Assembly: GCF_000974445.1 (NCBI RefSeq)
Contig: NZ_BBOJ01000018.1
Location: 62,001-126,000, forward strand
DNA: 64,000 nt
Source of the DNA: Lentzea aerocolonigenes
GTDB lineage: Bacteria; Actinomycetota; Actinomycetes; Mycobacteriales; Pseudonocardiaceae
Direction of reading: 5' to 3'
Shown: piece after piece, positions 8,958 through 21,077 of the stretch
How positions within the stretch are numbered: the first letter of the stretch is position 1
How the letters are laid out: each line of letters starts with the position of its first letter
The notes under the pieces: model-generated
The model's input: only the letters and a program-made list of their open reading frames with translations
The model's database searches: none
What the model was told of the DNA's origin: nothing
Position numbers and translations under genes: made by a program

Positions 8958-11642
8958 GTGGGGGTTGAGTTCGAGGTCCTGGGCGAGATCAGGGCGCGCG
9001 TCGACGGTGTGGTGGCGGACCTGGGGGCGGCGCGGCAACGTGCGGTGCTGGCGGCGCTGGTCCTGGAGCCGGGACGTCCGGTGACGGTGGACCAGCTGGT
9101 CGACCGGGTCTGGGGCGACCACGTGCCGGGCACGGTGCTGACGAGCGTGCGCAGTTACGTGTCCAAGCTCCGGACGATCCTGCGCGGTGTGGACATCGTC
9201 GGGCGGGCCGGGGCGTACACGGTGGACTACGAGCCGCGGGCGTTGGACGCGCACCGCTTCACGGCGCTGCTGACCGAGGCGCGGCAGGCGGCGGACGACG
9301 TCGCGGCGGCGCAGGCGTACCGGGCGGCTCTTCAGCTGTGGCGCGGTGAGCCGTTCGCGGGGCTGGAGACGCCGTGGTTCGCCGGACGGCGGCACGCGGT
9401 GGTCGTCGCGCGGCACACGGCCGTGCTCGACCACATCGACATCCAGCTGAGGCGGGGCGCGCACGCCGAGGTGCTGCCCGAACTCCTCGAGCTCGGGCGT
9501 CAGCACCCGCACGACGAACGGGTCGCCGGTCAGCTCATGCTCGCGCTCTACCACAGCGGACGGCAGGCCGAGGCGCTCGACGAGTTCGACCGGACCCGCA
9601 GGCGTCTCGCCGACGAGCTGGGCACCGACCCCGGTCCGGAGCTGGCGAGGCTGCACGAACGGATCCTGCGGGCCGAGTTGCCCACGGCGGTGTCGTCCGT
9701 GCCGCGGCAGCTGCCCGCACGGCCGCAGGTGTTCGCGGGACGGTTGCGCGAGCTCGACGCGCTGGCCGCTCACCTCGACGGCCGCTCGACGGTGGTCATC
9801 TCCGCGATCGGCGGCGTCGGCGGCGTCGGCAAGACGTGGCTCGCGCTGCACTGGGCCCACCAGCGGCTCGACGCGTTCCCCGACGGCCAGCTCTACGCCA
9901 ACCTGCGCGGTTTCGACCCGCGCACCGAGCCGGTGCGGCCGGAGGTGGTGCTGCGGGCGTTCCTCGAGGCGCTCGGCCTGGAGCCGGACGCGATCCCGGT
10001 GGACGCCGACGCGCAGGCCTCGCTGTTCCGCAGCGAGCTCGCGCGCCGCCGGATGCTGATCGTGCTCGACAACGCCCGTGACGCCGGGCAGATCGTGCCG
10101 CTGCTGCCCGGTGCGGGCCCCAGCCGGGTCGTGGTGACGAGCCGCAACCGTTTGGCAGCGCTGGTCTCCGGACACGGCGCCTACCCGCTGACGCTGGACG
10201 TGCTCGACCGGGCGGACGCGCGCGCCGTGCTCGTCGGGCACCTCGGTGAACGCCGGGTCGCGGCCGAACCGGACGCCGTCGCCGCTGTCCTCGACTACTG
10301 CGCCGGCCTGCCGCTGGCGCTCGGAGTCGTGGCGGCACGGGCGCTGGTGCAGTCGGAACTGTCGTTGGGCGCGCTGGCCGACGAGCTGCGCGACGAGCAG
10401 GCCAGGCTGGACGCGGTCGACACCGGCGACACCGACGTGAACCTGCGCGCGGTGCTGTCGTGGTCGGTGCGCGCGTTGTCGGCGAACGCGCGGAAGCTCT
10501 TCGCACTGCTCGGTCAGGTGCCGGGGGCCGACATCGCGGTGCCCGCCGCGGAGTCGCTGTTCGGCGCGCCGGTCCGCGACCTGCTCGACGAACTGGAGCA
10601 CGCGCACCTGGTCTCGCAGCACGTGCCGGGCCGCTACCGGATGCACGACCTGGTCAAACTCTACGCCGCCGAACAGCCCGTTGCGGCGGAACAAGCCTTG
10701 GACCGGCTCGTCGACCACTACGTGCACACGGCCCATGCGGGCGAACGCGGGTTGTTCCCGGAACGCAGGGACATCGAGATGCCGCAAGCCGCACCCGGCA
10801 CCGTCGTCGAGGACCTCCGGGACACCCCGGCGATCATGGCGTGGTTCCACGCCGAGGAGGAGAACCTGCTGGCGATCGCCCCTTCGGCGGGCAGTCGCGT
10901 GTGGCAGCTCGCCTTCTGCACCACGACCTTCCACACGCGCACCAGCAAGTACACCGACCGTCTGGAACTGTGGCTGGCCGCCCTCCCGCACGCGGACGAC
11001 ATGGACGTGCGAACCCTGACCCTCTCGCACCGTTCGGTGGCCGACGCCTACGCCCACCTCGACCGGCACGACGAGGCGATGCACCACCTCCACCGCGCGC
11101 TGGCCGCCGCCGAGGCGTCCGACGACCGGATCGTGGAGGGGCACGTCCACTACGGCATCAGTGCCGCGTACGAACAACGCGGGGACTACGAGTCCGCGGT
11201 CAAGCACTCGGCCGAGGCGCTCCGGCTGTACTCGACGACCACCAACCAGCTGGCGATCGGACAGGCGCACGCGGCGGTCGGCTGGCACAGCGCGCTGGCG
11301 GAGCGCTACGAGGACGCCCGTGAGCACACCGAACGGGCGATCGACATGTTCACCCAGCTCAACGCGATGCAGAGCCTGGGGTGTGCGGTCGACACGCTCG
11401 GACTGGTGGCCAACAAGACCGGTGACCACGCCAGAGCGGTGGAGCTCGGCCGGGAGGCGGTGCGGATCCTCCGGGAAGCCGGTGACACCGCACGAGGCGC
11501 CGACGTGACGTTGCACCTCGGTGAGGCGCTCATCGCCGCGGGCGACGTCGAAGCCGGCCGTGCCGCACTCGTGCAAGCACACGAGATGCTGGTCAGCCAG
11601 GGTCGCACGACCGAGGCGGAGCGCGTCGCCACACTGCTCTGA
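8958..11642 (+). CDS. AfsR/SARP-type transcriptional regulator (OmpR-like HTH, BTAD, NB-ARC, TPR)
   Basis: GTG at 8958 gives 894 residues beginning VGVEFEVLGEIRARVDG, which is exactly where SARP proteins start; GTG-like codons as early as 8913 are in frame but add an unrelated leader, and no good ribosome site decides the matter. The order is winged-helix DNA-binding domain (1-90), bacterial transcriptional activator domain (about 95-240, with the LYHSGRQAEALDEFDRTRRR signature), and NB-ARC ATPase with P-loop GGVGGVGKTWLALHW (about 285) and Walker B RMLIVLDNARD. NB-ARC is followed by its winged helix and C-terminal TPRs. SARPs activate secondary-metabolite and developmental genes through direct repeats near -35. 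The nearest downstream gene is the giant RHS toxin. Confidence 0.9.
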   Translation: MGVEFEVLGEIRARVDGVVADLGAARQRAVLAALVLEPGRPVTVDQLVDRVWGDHVPGTVLTSVRSYVSKLRTILRGVDIVGRAGAYTVDYEPRALDAHRFTALLTEARQAADDVAAAQAYRAALQLWRGEPFAGLETPWFAGRRHAVVVARHTAVLDHIDIQLRRGAHAEVLPELLELGRQHPHDERVAGQLMLALYHSGRQAEALDEFDRTRRRLADELGTDPGPELARLHERILRAELPTAVSSVPRQLPARPQVFAGRLRELDALAAHLDGRSTVVISAIGGVGGVGKTWLALHWAHQRLDAFPDGQLYANLRGFDPRTEPVRPEVVLRAFLEALGLEPDAIPVDADAQASLFRSELARRRMLIVLDNARDAGQIVPLLPGAGPSRVVVTSRNRLAALVSGHGAYPLTLDVLDRADARAVLVGHLGERRVAAEPDAVAAVLDYCAGLPLALGVVAARALVQSELSLGALADELRDEQARLDAVDTGDTDVNLRAVLSWSVRALSANARKLFALLGQVPGADIAVPAAESLFGAPVRDLLDELEHAHLVSQHVPGRYRMHDLVKLYAAEQPVAAEQALDRLVDHYVHTAHAGERGLFPERRDIEMPQAAPGTVVEDLRDTPAIMAWFHAEEENLLAIAPSAGSRVWQLAFCTTTFHTRTSKYTDRLELWLAALPHADDMDVRTLTLSHRSVADAYAHLDRHDEAMHHLHRALAAAEASDDRIVEGHVHYGISAAYEQRGDYESAVKHSAEALRLYSTTTNQLAIGQAHAAVGWHSALAERYEDAREHTERAIDMFTQLNAMQSLGCAVDTLGLVANKTGDHARAVELGREAVRILREAGDTARGADVTLHLGEALIAAGDVEAGRAALVQAHEMLVSQGRTTEAERVATLL

Positions 11643-11710
11643 CCTGCGAACCAATCTTTCGCCAATCTCCTGAGCCCAAGATCTCCCCGACCCGCCGTCC
11701 GGGGGCGGTG

Positions 11711-11727
11711 GGTCGCGTGTCGCGACC
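11711..11727 (+). promoter_or_regulatory. perfect inverted repeat upstream of the RHS gene
   Basis: GGTCGCG (11711-11717) and CGCGACC (11721-11727) form a perfect 7-bp inverted repeat with a 3-base loop, ending 19 bases before the RHS start codon. It could be the end of a terminator for the SARP gene, an operator, or a translational hairpin occluding the leader. Two CCAATCT direct repeats lie further upstream (near 11650-11670). The function is inferred from position only. Confidence 0.4.
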
Positions 11728-11746
11728 TGGGGCTGGGGGATGAAGG

Positions 11747-14700
11747 ATGAGAACGCGTGGGGTTTGCGCTGCCTTCGTGGCGGTGCTGCTGGTGCTCGGC
11801 CTGGCCTCGTCCGCGGTGCCCGTGCTGCCGCCGCTGCCGCTCGGCGCCACCGCGTCGGCGCCGCGGCAGAACAGCGGGTCGGCGGACGGGCTCGAGCCGC
11901 GGAGCAAGTCCGCTAACACGGCGACGGCGTTGCAGGCGCCCGCGCACGACCAGGCGCGTCCGCCCGGTGCGGTGCCCGACACCGCGGAAAGACCTCCCGC
12001 CGGGCCGCAGCCGGACGTCACCGCGCAAAGGCACGAGAAGCCCGCCGTGGTGCAGAAGCCGGACAAGCCTTCGATCGACGAGAAGGCGAAGGAACGCCCG
12101 CAGGACCGCACCGAGAACACCGAGACGTTCGACAACCCCGACGGCTCACGGACGTTGCGCGTCCACTCAGGACAGTCGAACGTTCGCCGGCCCGACGGTT
12201 CGTGGGCACCGATCGACCTCGCGCTCGGCGAGCGCGACGACCGGTGGCAGCCGAAGAACTCCCCGCACGCCACCAGTTTCGGCCGCACCTCCCGTGACGC
12301 CGAGCTCGCCACCGTCGCGTTCGAGAAAGGCGGGATCTCCTACCGCCTCGACGACGCCGCCGACTCCCGCGGCACCGCCGACCAGCACACGGTCACCTAT
12401 CCCGCCGTGTTCCCCGGCGTCGACCTCAAGCTCACCGCCACCGAACGGGGGGTGAAGGAGGACCTGGTCCTCGCCTCGGCCGAGGCCAGGTCCTCCTTCG
12501 GCTTCACCGTGCGAGCGCGCGATCTGACCCCGCGCCTGGTCAACGGCACGATCGAACTGGTCGACGGCGACAAGGTCATCGCATCGATCGCGCGCGGGTT
12601 CGCGCTGGACGCCAAACAGCAGCGCGTCGACACGAACTACGAGCTCGCCAAGAACGCCGACGGCACCTGGGCGCTGAAGGTCGTGCTCGACCCGAAGTGG
12701 TTGCGCGACCCGGCCCGGTCGTTCCCGGTCGTGATCGACCCGACCATCAACTCGTTCGCCGCCGACGACAGCACCTACGTCACGCCGAGCGGCAACGGCA
12801 GCGGGGCGATCGACCTGCGCACCGGCTACGTCGACGGCCAGCTCTCCCGCTCCTACCTGCACTTCGACCGCAACGCGCTCAACGGCGTACGCAACCAGTT
12901 CGTGCTCGGCGCCGCGCTCGTCGTGGAAGCCGCCTACAGCACGACGTGTGCGGCCCGGTCGGTCTCCGTCTACGAGGTCACGCAGCCGTGGGACGCCGGC
13001 GGCATGCGGTGGCCCGGCGCGCCGGTCGGGAAGTCGTTATCCACCAAGGCCTTCGTGCACGGCGGTCCGTCGTGCCCCGGCGCGGCGTGGGAGAAGCTGC
13101 CGCTCGACTACGACACGATGACCCGCTGGACGCACGGCCAGGCCCTGCAGCACGGTCTTGCGTTGCGCGCCTCGGACGAGACCGACCGCAACGGCATGCG
13201 CTTCGGGTCGGTCAACTCGCCGAACAAGCCGTACCTGGAGATCAGCTACGTCCCCGAGGGCGTCTCGTTCGAGGTGACCGACGTGACGCTCCCGTCGGCC
13301 AGCCGCGCCGGGAACATGAAGGTCAAAGTCACGAACTTCGGCTCCACCACGTGGACCAGCGGCGGTGGCTGGAAGTTCGGCTACATCATCAACCAGGGCA
13401 GCACCAGGATCCGCACCGCCTGCTGCTGGGCGCAGAACGTGGCACCGGGCGCCACGGCGCTGTTCGACGTGCCGATCGACCCGATCAACCCCGGTGACTA
13501 CTCGGTCTTCCTGACCATGTTCAACCCGCAGAACAACGACTTCTTCGTCGCCTACGGGGTTCCCTACGGCCGCTTCGAGATCACCGTCCGCAACACGCCG
13601 CCGACGTCGAACCTGCAACAACCCGGCGGTGGCGCGATCGTCCCGACGACCACCCCGACGCTCTACGCGGAAGGCGTGGACGACGACAGGTACCCCGGGA
13701 AGGGCCTGACCTACAAGTTCATCGTCTGCACCAACGCCGACCTCAACCAGGGCTGCCAGGAGTCGGGCTGGGGCGGGCAGTCGTGGGCGCCGTCCGGGTT
13801 GTTCTGGAACCGCACGTACTTCTGGGGTGTCAAGGTCTACGACACCGTCGACGCCACGCCGTTCTGGGTGAGCGCCAAGGACAACGCGCGGCTCATGTTC
13901 ACCCCGCGCACCCAGCAGCCGGAGATCACCTCGCACCTCGCGGGCAGCCCCAGCACCACGATCGGGCCCGGCCTCGACCCGCAGATCGGCAACTACTCGG
14001 CGGTCGTCGCCGACGCCGACGTCGACACCGTCGGCCCGGACCTCACCGTCGGCCGCACCTACAACAGCCTGGACCCGCGCCGCGACACCGCGTTCGGCGT
14101 CGGCTGGTCGTCCAGAGTGGACATGCGGCTCACCAAGGACCAGGACGGCAGCGAGAACGTCGTCATCACCTACCCGACCGGGCGGCAGGGCAGGTTCGGG
14201 CGCAACCCCGACGGCAGCTTCGCGCCACCGTCCGGCCAGAACGCCGAACTGGTCCTCAACACCGCGACCGGGCAGTACGTGCTGCGTGACGCCAGCGCGA
14301 GCAGGTGGACGTTCGACATCCTCGGCAGGCTCGTCACGATCACCGACCCGGCCGGGCTCACCGAGACCCTGACCTACGACACCGACGACCACGTCACCAC
14401 GATCACCAACGACACCAGCGGCCGCAGCCTCGCGCTGACCTGGCAGGGAAACCACGTCTCGTCGGTGTCGGCCGCGGCACCCGAGACCGGCGGCCAGCCG
14501 CTGACCTGGACCTACACCTACGACGGCGACAAGCTCACCCAGTCCTGCGCTCCCGGCCAGGCCTGCACGACGCTGAAGTACCGCGCCGGATCGCACTACC
14601 GCAGCTCCGTGCTCGACGACAGCCCGTACGGCTACTGGCGGCTCGGCGAGACCAGCGGTGACACGTTCGCGAGCGTCGCGGCCCGCAGGCCGGGGACGGA

Positions 14701-17700
14701 CGCGGGGCAGCGGCACGGCGTCGTGCTCGGCGGTGACGGCGCGCTGGCGGGAAGTTCCGACAAGTCCGGCACGTTCGACGGCGTCAGCAGCTACGTGACG
14801 CTGCCGGACAACATCACCAACCAGACGATGTCGCTGGCGGCCGAGCTGTGGTTCAAGACCACCGCCGAGGGCACGTTGCTGAGCTACGCCGACCAGAGCT
14901 TCCCCACGGCGGCGGGCACGTCCACGCCGATCCTCTACGTCGGCACGGACGGCCTGCTCTACGGCGGGTTCGCGCGCCAGAACGCCTCCGGGCCGAGGCA
15001 GATCGTCACCACCAGGAAGGTCGACGACGGCCAGTGGCACCACGTCGTGCTCTCGGCCGCGATCAACACCCAGACGCTGTACCTCGACGGGTCGGCGGCG
15101 GGAACGCTCGCCGGGTACGTCGACCACGCCAAGCAGGGCAGGCTGACGCTCGGTGGCGGCAGCGGCAAGGACTGGCCCGCCGGCAACAACGCCGACTTCT
15201 ACTTCAACGGCGCCATCGACGAGGTCGCGGTCTACCAGCACACGCTGGGCGCGCACGCCGTCAGCCAGCACTTCGAGGCGGCCAAGTCGGCCGACGAGCT
15301 GACCGAACACCTGCTGCCGCAGGACAACCGCAAGTACGTCACCCTCACCTACGACGACGTCAACGACCGAGTCCGCAGCCTCACCGACCACGAGGGCCGC
15401 ACCTGGCAGCTGGACACCCCCGCACGGCAGGACGCGGTGCGCACGGCCGTGTTGCGAGGACCGGCGGGCTACGGGGCGTGGACGTACACGTTCGACGCGG
15501 ACAACGGCGGCCGGCTCGTCAGCCGCACGCACGACAACGCCACCGCGAAGATCGAGTACAACACCTCCGGCTTCGCGTCCGCGACCGTCGACGAGAACAA
15601 CCACCGCACCGAGTTCACCACCGACGAACGCGGCAACGTCCTGAGCACCAAGCGATGCCGCACCGCCGGATCGTGCAACACCAGCTACGCCACCTACCTC
15701 AAGCCCACCGGCCCGCTCGACCCGCGCGCCGACCGGCTGGAGTCCACTTCGGACGCTCGTTCGTCCGGACCTGCTGACACGCGTTTCCGCACCACCTACA
15801 GCTACGACGCACTCGGCCGCCCGACCGACGTGAAGTACCCGATCCCGGACGGGCTCACCGCGGCGCCGACCGAGAGCACGGCCTACTCCAGCGGCGCGGA
15901 AGACGCCGTGGGCGGCGGAAAGGTGCCCGCGGGTCTGCTGATCCGCAGCACCGGCAAGCGGAACCAGGTCACGTCCCGGCGCTACACCGCCAAGGGCGAC
16001 CTCGTCGAGCTCGTCGACCCGGCCGGGCTGACGCAGCGCTACACCTACGACCTGCTGGGCCGGCAGAAGACCGTCAGCCAGGTCAACTCGGGTGGCGCGA
16101 CGCTCGGCACGTCGACCTACGAGTACACGCCCCGCGGCCTGGTCTCGAAGATCACCTCGCCGACGATCGTCAACGCGGTCACCGGCGTGAGCCACACGTT
16201 GGTCACCACGCACAAGTACGACGCCAACGGCAACACGACCGAGACGACGTACGCGGACACCACACCCGGTGAGACCGCCCGCACCACGAAGTTCGCCTAC
16301 GATGCCAGCGACCGGCTGGTGCGCACCGAGTACGCGGACCAGGGCGTGGAAACCCGTTCCTACACCGACAACGGGCTCACCGAGTCGGTCACCGACGTCC
16401 GCGGCACCAGGTGGACCACGCGGTTCAACGAGTTCAGCAAGCCGCTCACCCGCATCGCCGACGGTCCGGGGGTGAACCCGGAGAACCCGGACGCCACCTC
16501 GCTGACGCTGGAGTCGCGGTCCTACGACCCGGCCGGGCGGCTCGCGTTCGTCACCGACGCCATGGGCAGGCTGACGAAGTACGGCTACTACGACGACGAT
16601 CTGCCGGCTACGACCCAGGTCGCGAACGTGGTGGTGGACCAGCGTTCCTACGACCCGGCGGGCAACCTCGTCGAGCAGGTCGCGGCCGGTGGCGCGAAGA
16701 CGACGTCGGCTCACGACCCGGCGGGCAACCTCGTCACGACCACGTTCGACCCGACCGGGCTGAAGCGGTCGGTGTCGGCGAGCTACGACGCCGACGGCAA
16801 CGCGCTGACGGTCGAACGCCGTGGTGCCGCCGACCCGAACCGCGTCGAGAAGACCGCCTACACCTACGACCTCTCGAACCGCCAGACGCGGGTGGACACC
16901 TACGTCGACGCCACCACCGTGCTGTCGACCTCGGCCACCTACGACGAACGCGGGCTCCTGGTCGAGAGCAACGACCGGCGCGGACTCAAGTCCACCTTCG
17001 AGTACGACCAGTCAGGTGCGCTGTACCGCACCACCTCACCGGGCACGGACGCGTGGGTCGCCGGAGTGCGCACGGCCGGGTTCAAGCGCACGGAAACCAT
17101 GGGCTACAACGTGTTCGGCGAGGTCACGCACTCCCGTGACGCGGCGGGCAACGTCACCACCACCGAACGCGACGTGCTCGGGCGTGCCACGGCGGGTGTG
17201 CTGCCCGACTACACGCCGCCCGGTGGCACGACGATCAAGGGTGCCGCGACCCGCACCGAGTACGACCGCGCGGGCAACCCGGTGAAGACGACCGACCCGT
17301 TGCAGCGTGTCCTGCAGCGGACGTACGACCCGTACGGGCGCGTGCTGACCGTGACGCTGCCGCAGGTCGGGGACAGCCCGAGCGTCGTCACGATGCACTA
17401 CGACAAGGTCGGCGAGCTCGTCTCGCAGACCCGGCCGGGCGGCGTGGAGAGCAGGTACACCTACGACGACCTCGGTCGTCAGGTGACCAGCACGCAGGTC
17501 GACCGCTCGTCGGGCAGGACCGCGTTCTTCACCACGACGACCGGGTACGACGAAGCGAGCAACCCGCTCACCGTCACCAGCCCGCTCAACCACGTCACGT
17601 CCTCGACGTTCAACGCCGCGCGCGAGGTGACGTCCACAAAGGACGCCACCAACCGCGAGACCAGATTCGGCTACGACATCGCCGGGCGCCAGGCCTCGGT

Positions 17701-20563
17701 CACCGACCCGGCGGGCATCACCGCGGCCACGACGTACGACCTCGCCGGACGTCCCGTACGGGCGGCGACCGTCGTCGGCGGGCAGGAGAAGCGGGCGTCG
17801 AGCACGGTGTTCGACCCGGCGGGCAACGTCGTGCAGACCACCAGCGCGCAGGGCCGGGTCGTGACCTACGGCTACGACGAGCTGAGCCGGGTGGTGCAGC
17901 AGATCGAGAAGGTCGACGCGAACCACTCGATCACCACCTCGACCGGCTACGACAAGCTCGGCAACCGCAGCCGGTTCGTCGACGGCAACAGCCACGCCAC
18001 CACGTTCACCTACACGCCGTGGGGCATGCCGGAGTCGGTGATCGACCCGCTCGGCGCGACCTTCACGACGTCCTACGACGCGGCCGGTCAGGCGGTCGCG
18101 ACCAGCAAACCCGGCGGTGTCACGACCGCGAACACCTTCGACGCGCAGGGAAGGCTGACCCTCCAGACGGGTTCGGGCGCGGAGGCGACCTACAACCGCA
18201 CCTTCGGCTACGACCCGGCGGGACGGCTGAGCTCCGCCGGCGGCCCGAACGGCGACAGCACCTACCGCTACGACGACCGCGGCAACCTGCTGGAGACCCA
18301 CGGCGCGGGCGGCGAGGCGAGTTTCACCTACGACGCCGACGGCATGATGATCGGCCGCGTCGACGTCACCGGCACCGCGACGTTCGCCTACGACGCGGCC
18401 GGCCGGCTCGCCACGGTGCAGGACCCGCTGACCGGCCGGACCGCCGACTACGGCTACGACCTCGGCGGCAGGCTGTCCTCCGTCGCCGACCGCGTGGTGG
18501 CGGCCAAGACGTCCCGCGTCATCACCTACGACGAACTGGGCCGCACGGCGAAAGACAGGGTCGTGCAGTCCATCGACGTCGGCGTGCCGCCGCGCACGCT
18601 GATCGGCACCGACTACGGCTACGACCTCGACAACAAGATCACGTCGAAGAACGGCAACACCTACTCCTACGACGGTGCCGGCCGGCTCGCGTCGTGGACC
18701 AGCGGAACCACCACCACGGCCTACGGCTGGGACGACGCGGGCAACCGCACTTCGGTGGGGGACAAGACGTTCGTCTACGACGAGCGCAACCGCCTGACGT
18801 CCGGCGACGGCGCGACCTACGGCTACTCGGCCCGCGGCACGCTGCAGACGACGACCCGTGGTGGCACCACCACCACGACGAAGCACGACGCGTTCGACCG
18901 CATGACCGCGATGGGCGGGGTGTCGTACACCTACGACAGCCTCGACCGGGTCAGCGACCGCAACGGCACGAAGTTCCAGTACGCGGGCCAGTCGAACGAG
19001 GTGGTGACCGACGGCAGCCGTTCCATCAGCCGGCTGCCGGACGGAAGTGCGTTCTCGGACAAGGGTGCCGGGGTCGCGCGGATGCTCTACACCGACCAGC
19101 ACGGTGACGTGACGGGCCGGTACCTGAGCAACACCGTCGACGGGACGCGCACGTTCGACCCGTTCGGCACGGTCACGGCCTCGTCCGGCGACACGTCTTC
19201 CGTTGGCTACCAAGGGGACTGGACCGACGCGGAGTCGGGCGCGGTCAACATGTCCGCGCGCTGGTACCAGCCGGGGACGGGCGGGTTCGTCAGCCGCGAC
19301 GACGTGACGGTCGATCCTTCGCCGTCCGCGGCGGCGAACCGCTACTCGTACGGCGCGGGCGACCCGATCGCCAACAGCGACCCGGACGGGCACGACTGGA
19401 TCAACAACGTCTGCGACCTCGGCATGAAGCGGACGGGGAAGGCCACCGGGAAGGTGGCGAAGAAGGTCGTGAAGATCGGCGGCGTCGTCACCACCGTCCT
19501 CGACCAGATGATCTGCAACGCCCCGTCGGTGGCCGGGGAGTGCCGCTCCACCATCTACGACTCGATGCACCGCGTCTGCCCCGGCAAGGAGTGGATGGTC
19601 CCGTACTACTGGAAGGGCGGCAACGAGGAGCCCCTCCGCGTCGGTGACTGCCGGACCTTCGTGCACGGCTGCACGACGAGCGCCCCGAAGAGCCCCGGCA
19701 AGCCGACCACCGGACCCGGCGGTCGCGGCAAGGGCCACAAGGTGGTTCCGCCACGCGCCAAGCCGAAGCCCCCGCCGCCACCGCCGTGGGTCGACCTCAT
19801 CGGCCGCCCGCTGCCGCGCCCGCCGCAGGGCGTGGGGCTGGTGCCGGCACCTCCGACCGTCGACCCGACCGGTCCGCTGACCAGGATCTTCGACCTCACC
19901 GGCAAGTTCCTCGAGAACGCCACCCAGGTCACCGGGGTGCTCGTCGGAATCGCCCACGAGATCATCTCGACGATCCAGGACTTCTCGGACCTGCTGCCCG
20001 ATCCGGGGGATGCGAAGGGCGAGGTCGACCAGTTCCAGGACGAGTCGGAGGACTGCTTCGAGTCCACAGGGGACACAGCGGAGAACGACGAGATGGAGAC
20101 GATCAACTACAAGGGCGAGTATCCCGGCAAGGCCTGGGGTTGGCCCGCCCAGCGTGCCACCGGTGGCACCGCCTGCGTCAGCAGCACTGTCCCGTCGAAG
20201 ACTCGCAAGGACCCGCAGCCTCCGGTCGGCCTCGATCCGACCCGGCACCACAAGGGACACCTGATCGGTCACCAGTTCCACGGCACCCACGAGCGCAAGA
20301 ACATCGTGCCGATCGACGCCGAGGTCAACACACCGGACATGCGCGGCGTCGAGATGGAAATCGCCAAGCAAATCAACACGTTCCACGCCCGCATGTACTA
20401 CCGCGTGGTGGCGCACTACGACGGGGACAACCCGGCGGTGCCGACCTCGATCGAGATCCACGCACGAGGAAGCAACGGGTTCAGATGCGACGCCGAGATC
20501 CTGAACCCACGCCCGAAGGGCGGCTATCCGAACGGGAAACCCAATGGCCAACCCAAGTGTTGA
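11747..20563 (+). CDS. giant secreted RHS/YD-repeat polymorphic toxin with C-terminal DNA/RNA non-specific nuclease domain
   Basis: 2938 residues. A signal peptide (1-25) leads into a low-complexity region, a DNRLRE-like domain (about 335-500), a CARDB/Ig-like segment (about 505-610), the start of the RHS shell (about 745), a LamG-like insertion (about 956-1180, [14 protein letters not shown]) and dozens of YD repeats (xxYDxxGR, about 1190-2460). The RHS core ([36 protein letters not shown], about 2470-2520) marks the usual cleavage and encapsulation boundary. After a Pro-rich linker, the last about 120 residues carry [12 protein letters not shown] and [16 protein letters not shown] (about 2835-2870), matching the His/Asn active site of the Endonuclea_NS_2 toxin family. 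Target and delivery route are inferred. The gene overlaps the immunity gene by 20 bases. Confidence 0.9.
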   Translation: MRTRGVCAAFVAVLLVLGLASSAVPVLPPLPLGATASAPRQNSGSADGLEPRSKSANTATALQAPAHDQARPPGAVPDTAERPPAGPQPDVTAQRHEKPAVVQKPDKPSIDEKAKERPQDRTENTETFDNPDGSRTLRVHSGQSNVRRPDGSWAPIDLALGERDDRWQPKNSPHATSFGRTSRDAELATVAFEKGGISYRLDDAADSRGTADQHTVTYPAVFPGVDLKLTATERGVKEDLVLASAEARSSFGFTVRARDLTPRLVNGTIELVDGDKVIASIARGFALDAKQQRVDTNYELAKNADGTWALKVVLDPKWLRDPARSFPVVIDPTINSFAADDSTYVTPSGNGSGAIDLRTGYVDGQLSRSYLHFDRNALNGVRNQFVLGAALVVEAAYSTTCAARSVSVYEVTQPWDAGGMRWPGAPVGKSLSTKAFVHGGPSCPGAAWEKLPLDYDTMTRWTHGQALQHGLALRASDETDRNGMRFGSVNSPNKPYLEISYVPEGVSFEVTDVTLPSASRAGNMKVKVTNFGSTTWTSGGGWKFGYIINQGSTRIRTACCWAQNVAPGATALFDVPIDPINPGDYSVFLTMFNPQNNDFFVAYGVPYGRFEITVRNTPPTSNLQQPGGGAIVPTTTPTLYAEGVDDDRYPGKGLTYKFIVCTNADLNQGCQESGWGGQSWAPSGLFWNRTYFWGVKVYDTVDATPFWVSAKDNARLMFTPRTQQPEITSHLAGSPSTTIGPGLDPQIGNYSAVVADADVDTVGPDLTVGRTYNSLDPRRDTAFGVGWSSRVDMRLTKDQDGSENVVITYPTGRQGRFGRNPDGSFAPPSGQNAELVLNTATGQYVLRDASASRWTFDILGRLVTITDPAGLTETLTYDTDDHVTTITNDTSGRSLALTWQGNHVSSVSAAAPETGGQPLTWTYTYDGDKLTQSCAPGQACTTLKYRAGSHYRSSVLDDSPYGYWRLGETSGDTFASVAARRPGTDAGQRHGVVLGGDGALAGSSDKSGTFDGVSSYVTLPDNITNQTMSLAAELWFKTTAEGTLLSYADQSFPTAAGTSTPILYVGTDGLLYGGFARQNASGPRQIVTTRKVDDGQWHHVVLSAAINTQTLYLDGSAAGTLAGYVDHAKQGRLTLGGGSGKDWPAGNNADFYFNGAIDEVAVYQHTLGAHAVSQHFEAAKSADELTEHLLPQDNRKYVTLTYDDVNDRVRSLTDHEGRTWQLDTPARQDAVRTAVLRGPAGYGAWTYTFDADNGGRLVSRTHDNATAKIEYNTSGFASATVDENNHRTEFTTDERGNVLSTKRCRTAGSCNTSYATYLKPTGPLDPRADRLESTSDARSSGPADTRFRTTYSYDALGRPTDVKYPIPDGLTAAPTESTAYSSGAEDAVGGGKVPAGLLIRSTGKRNQVTSRRYTAKGDLVELVDPAGLTQRYTYDLLGRQKTVSQVNSGGATLGTSTYEYTPRGLVSKITSPTIVNAVTGVSHTLVTTHKYDANGNTTETTYADTTPGETARTTKFAYDASDRLVRTEYADQGVETRSYTDNGLTESVTDVRGTRWTTRFNEFSKPLTRIADGPGVNPENPDATSLTLESRSYDPAGRLAFVTDAMGRLTKYGYYDDDLPATTQVANVVVDQRSYDPAGNLVEQVAAGGAKTTSAHDPAGNLVTTTFDPTGLKRSVSASYDADGNALTVERRGAADPNRVEKTAYTYDLSNRQTRVDTYVDATTVLSTSATYDERGLLVESNDRRGLKSTFEYDQSGALYRTTSPGTDAWVAGVRTAGFKRTETMGYNVFGEVTHSRDAAGNVTTTERDVLGRATAGVLPDYTPPGGTTIKGAATRTEYDRAGNPVKTTDPLQRVLQRTYDPYGRVLTVTLPQVGDSPSVVTMHYDKVGELVSQTRPGGVESRYTYDDLGRQVTSTQVDRSSGRTAFFTTTTGYDEASNPLTVTSPLNHVTSSTFNAAREVTSTKDATNRETRFGYDIAGRQASVTDPAGITAATTYDLAGRPVRAATVVGGQEKRASSTVFDPAGNVVQTTSAQGRVVTYGYDELSRVVQQIEKVDANHSITTSTGYDKLGNRSRFVDGNSHATTFTYTPWGMPESVIDPLGATFTTSYDAAGQAVATSKPGGVTTANTFDAQGRLTLQTGSGAEATYNRTFGYDPAGRLSSAGGPNGDSTYRYDDRGNLLETHGAGGEASFTYDADGMMIGRVDVTGTATFAYDAAGRLATVQDPLTGRTADYGYDLGGRLSSVADRVVAAKTSRVITYDELGRTAKDRVVQSIDVGVPPRTLIGTDYGYDLDNKITSKNGNTYSYDGAGRLASWTSGTTTTAYGWDDAGNRTSVGDKTFVYDERNRLTSGDGATYGYSARGTLQTTTRGGTTTTTKHDAFDRMTAMGGVSYTYDSLDRVSDRNGTKFQYAGQSNEVVTDGSRSISRLPDGSAFSDKGAGVARMLYTDQHGDVTGRYLSNTVDGTRTFDPFGTVTASSGDTSSVGYQGDWTDAESGAVNMSARWYQPGTGGFVSRDDVTVDPSPSAAANRYSYGAGDPIANSDPDGHDWINNVCDLGMKRTGKATGKVAKKVVKIGGVVTTVLDQMICNAPSVAGECRSTIYDSMHRVCPGKEWMVPYYWKGGNEEPLRVGDCRTFVHGCTTSAPKSPGKPTTGPGGRGKGHKVVPPRAKPKPPPPPPWVDLIGRPLPRPPQGVGLVPAPPTVDPTGPLTRIFDLTGKFLENATQVTGVLVGIAHEIISTIQDFSDLLPDPGDAKGEVDQFQDESEDCFESTGDTAENDEMETINYKGEYPGKAWGWPAQRATGGTACVSSTVPSKTRKDPQPPVGLDPTRHHKGHLIGHQFHGTHERKNIVPIDAEVNTPDMRGVEMEIAKQINTFHARMYYRVVAHYDGDNPAVPTSIEIHARGSNGFRCDAEILNPRPKGGYPNGKPNGQPKC

Positions 20564-21065
20564 CGAGCTCGTCGAGATGACCGGGTGGACCGGCGCGACC
20601 AGCGCCGGTGCCCACTGGGCCTCCGTCGAGGCCCAGCTCGGGCTGCGCCTGCCCACCGATTTCAAGGACCTCGCGGAGAGGTTCCCCAACGGCTACTTCT
20701 CGTCGTACGTAGCGATGTACGGCCCGGTGCCGGGATCGTCAGGACACTCGGCGCTGCTCCTCCAGGGGGAGCAGTCGCTGGAGATCATGCGGTGCCGGGA
20801 GGACCTCCCGCATCCGGTGCATCCCGCGGCCGGCGGGTTGCTGCCGTGGTCGGAGACGATCGAGGGCGACCAGCTCTGCTGGCTCACGGCCGACCCGGAC
20901 CCGGACCGGTGGCCCGTCGTGTTCTGCACCGCCGACTTCCAGCAGTGGGGTGAGCACCCCGGTGGTGCGGCGGCGTTCCTGCTCGACCTGCTGGCCGGTC
21001 GCGTCACGCACGAGATCTTCGCCAGGTACTCAGGCCGTCTGATTCCGCAGTTCAACCCGATCTAG
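20544..21065 (+). CDS. SUKH/SMI1-KNR4-like immunity protein for the RHS nuclease toxin
   Basis: 173 residues starting at ATG 20544, inside the last 20 bases of the toxin gene, so translation is coupled. The sequence has the SUKH pattern: an N-terminal helix, then WASVEAQLGLRLPTDFKDLA (about 25-45, the VE..LG..LP.D...L signature), then GYFSSYVAMYGP, and a later acidic/aromatic stretch (GDQLCWLTADPDPDRWPVVF). SUKH proteins are the most common immunity proteins of nuclease toxins and bind the toxin domain in the cytoplasm. No signal peptide is present, consistent with self-protection. The specific pairing is inferred from position and overlap. Confidence 0.85.
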   Translation: MANPSVDELVEMTGWTGATSAGAHWASVEAQLGLRLPTDFKDLAERFPNGYFSSYVAMYGPVPGSSGHSALLLQGEQSLEIMRCREDLPHPVHPAAGGLLPWSETIEGDQLCWLTADPDPDRWPVVFCTADFQQWGEHPGGAAAFLLDLLAGRVTHEIFARYSGRLIPQFNPI

Positions 21066-21077
21066 GAAATGGACCCG

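Noticed and set aside
14300-19400. Dense short repeated motifs in the RHS gene
   Set aside because: These are YD repeats within one protein (xxYDxxGR), not DNA-level tandem repeats or a CRISPR.
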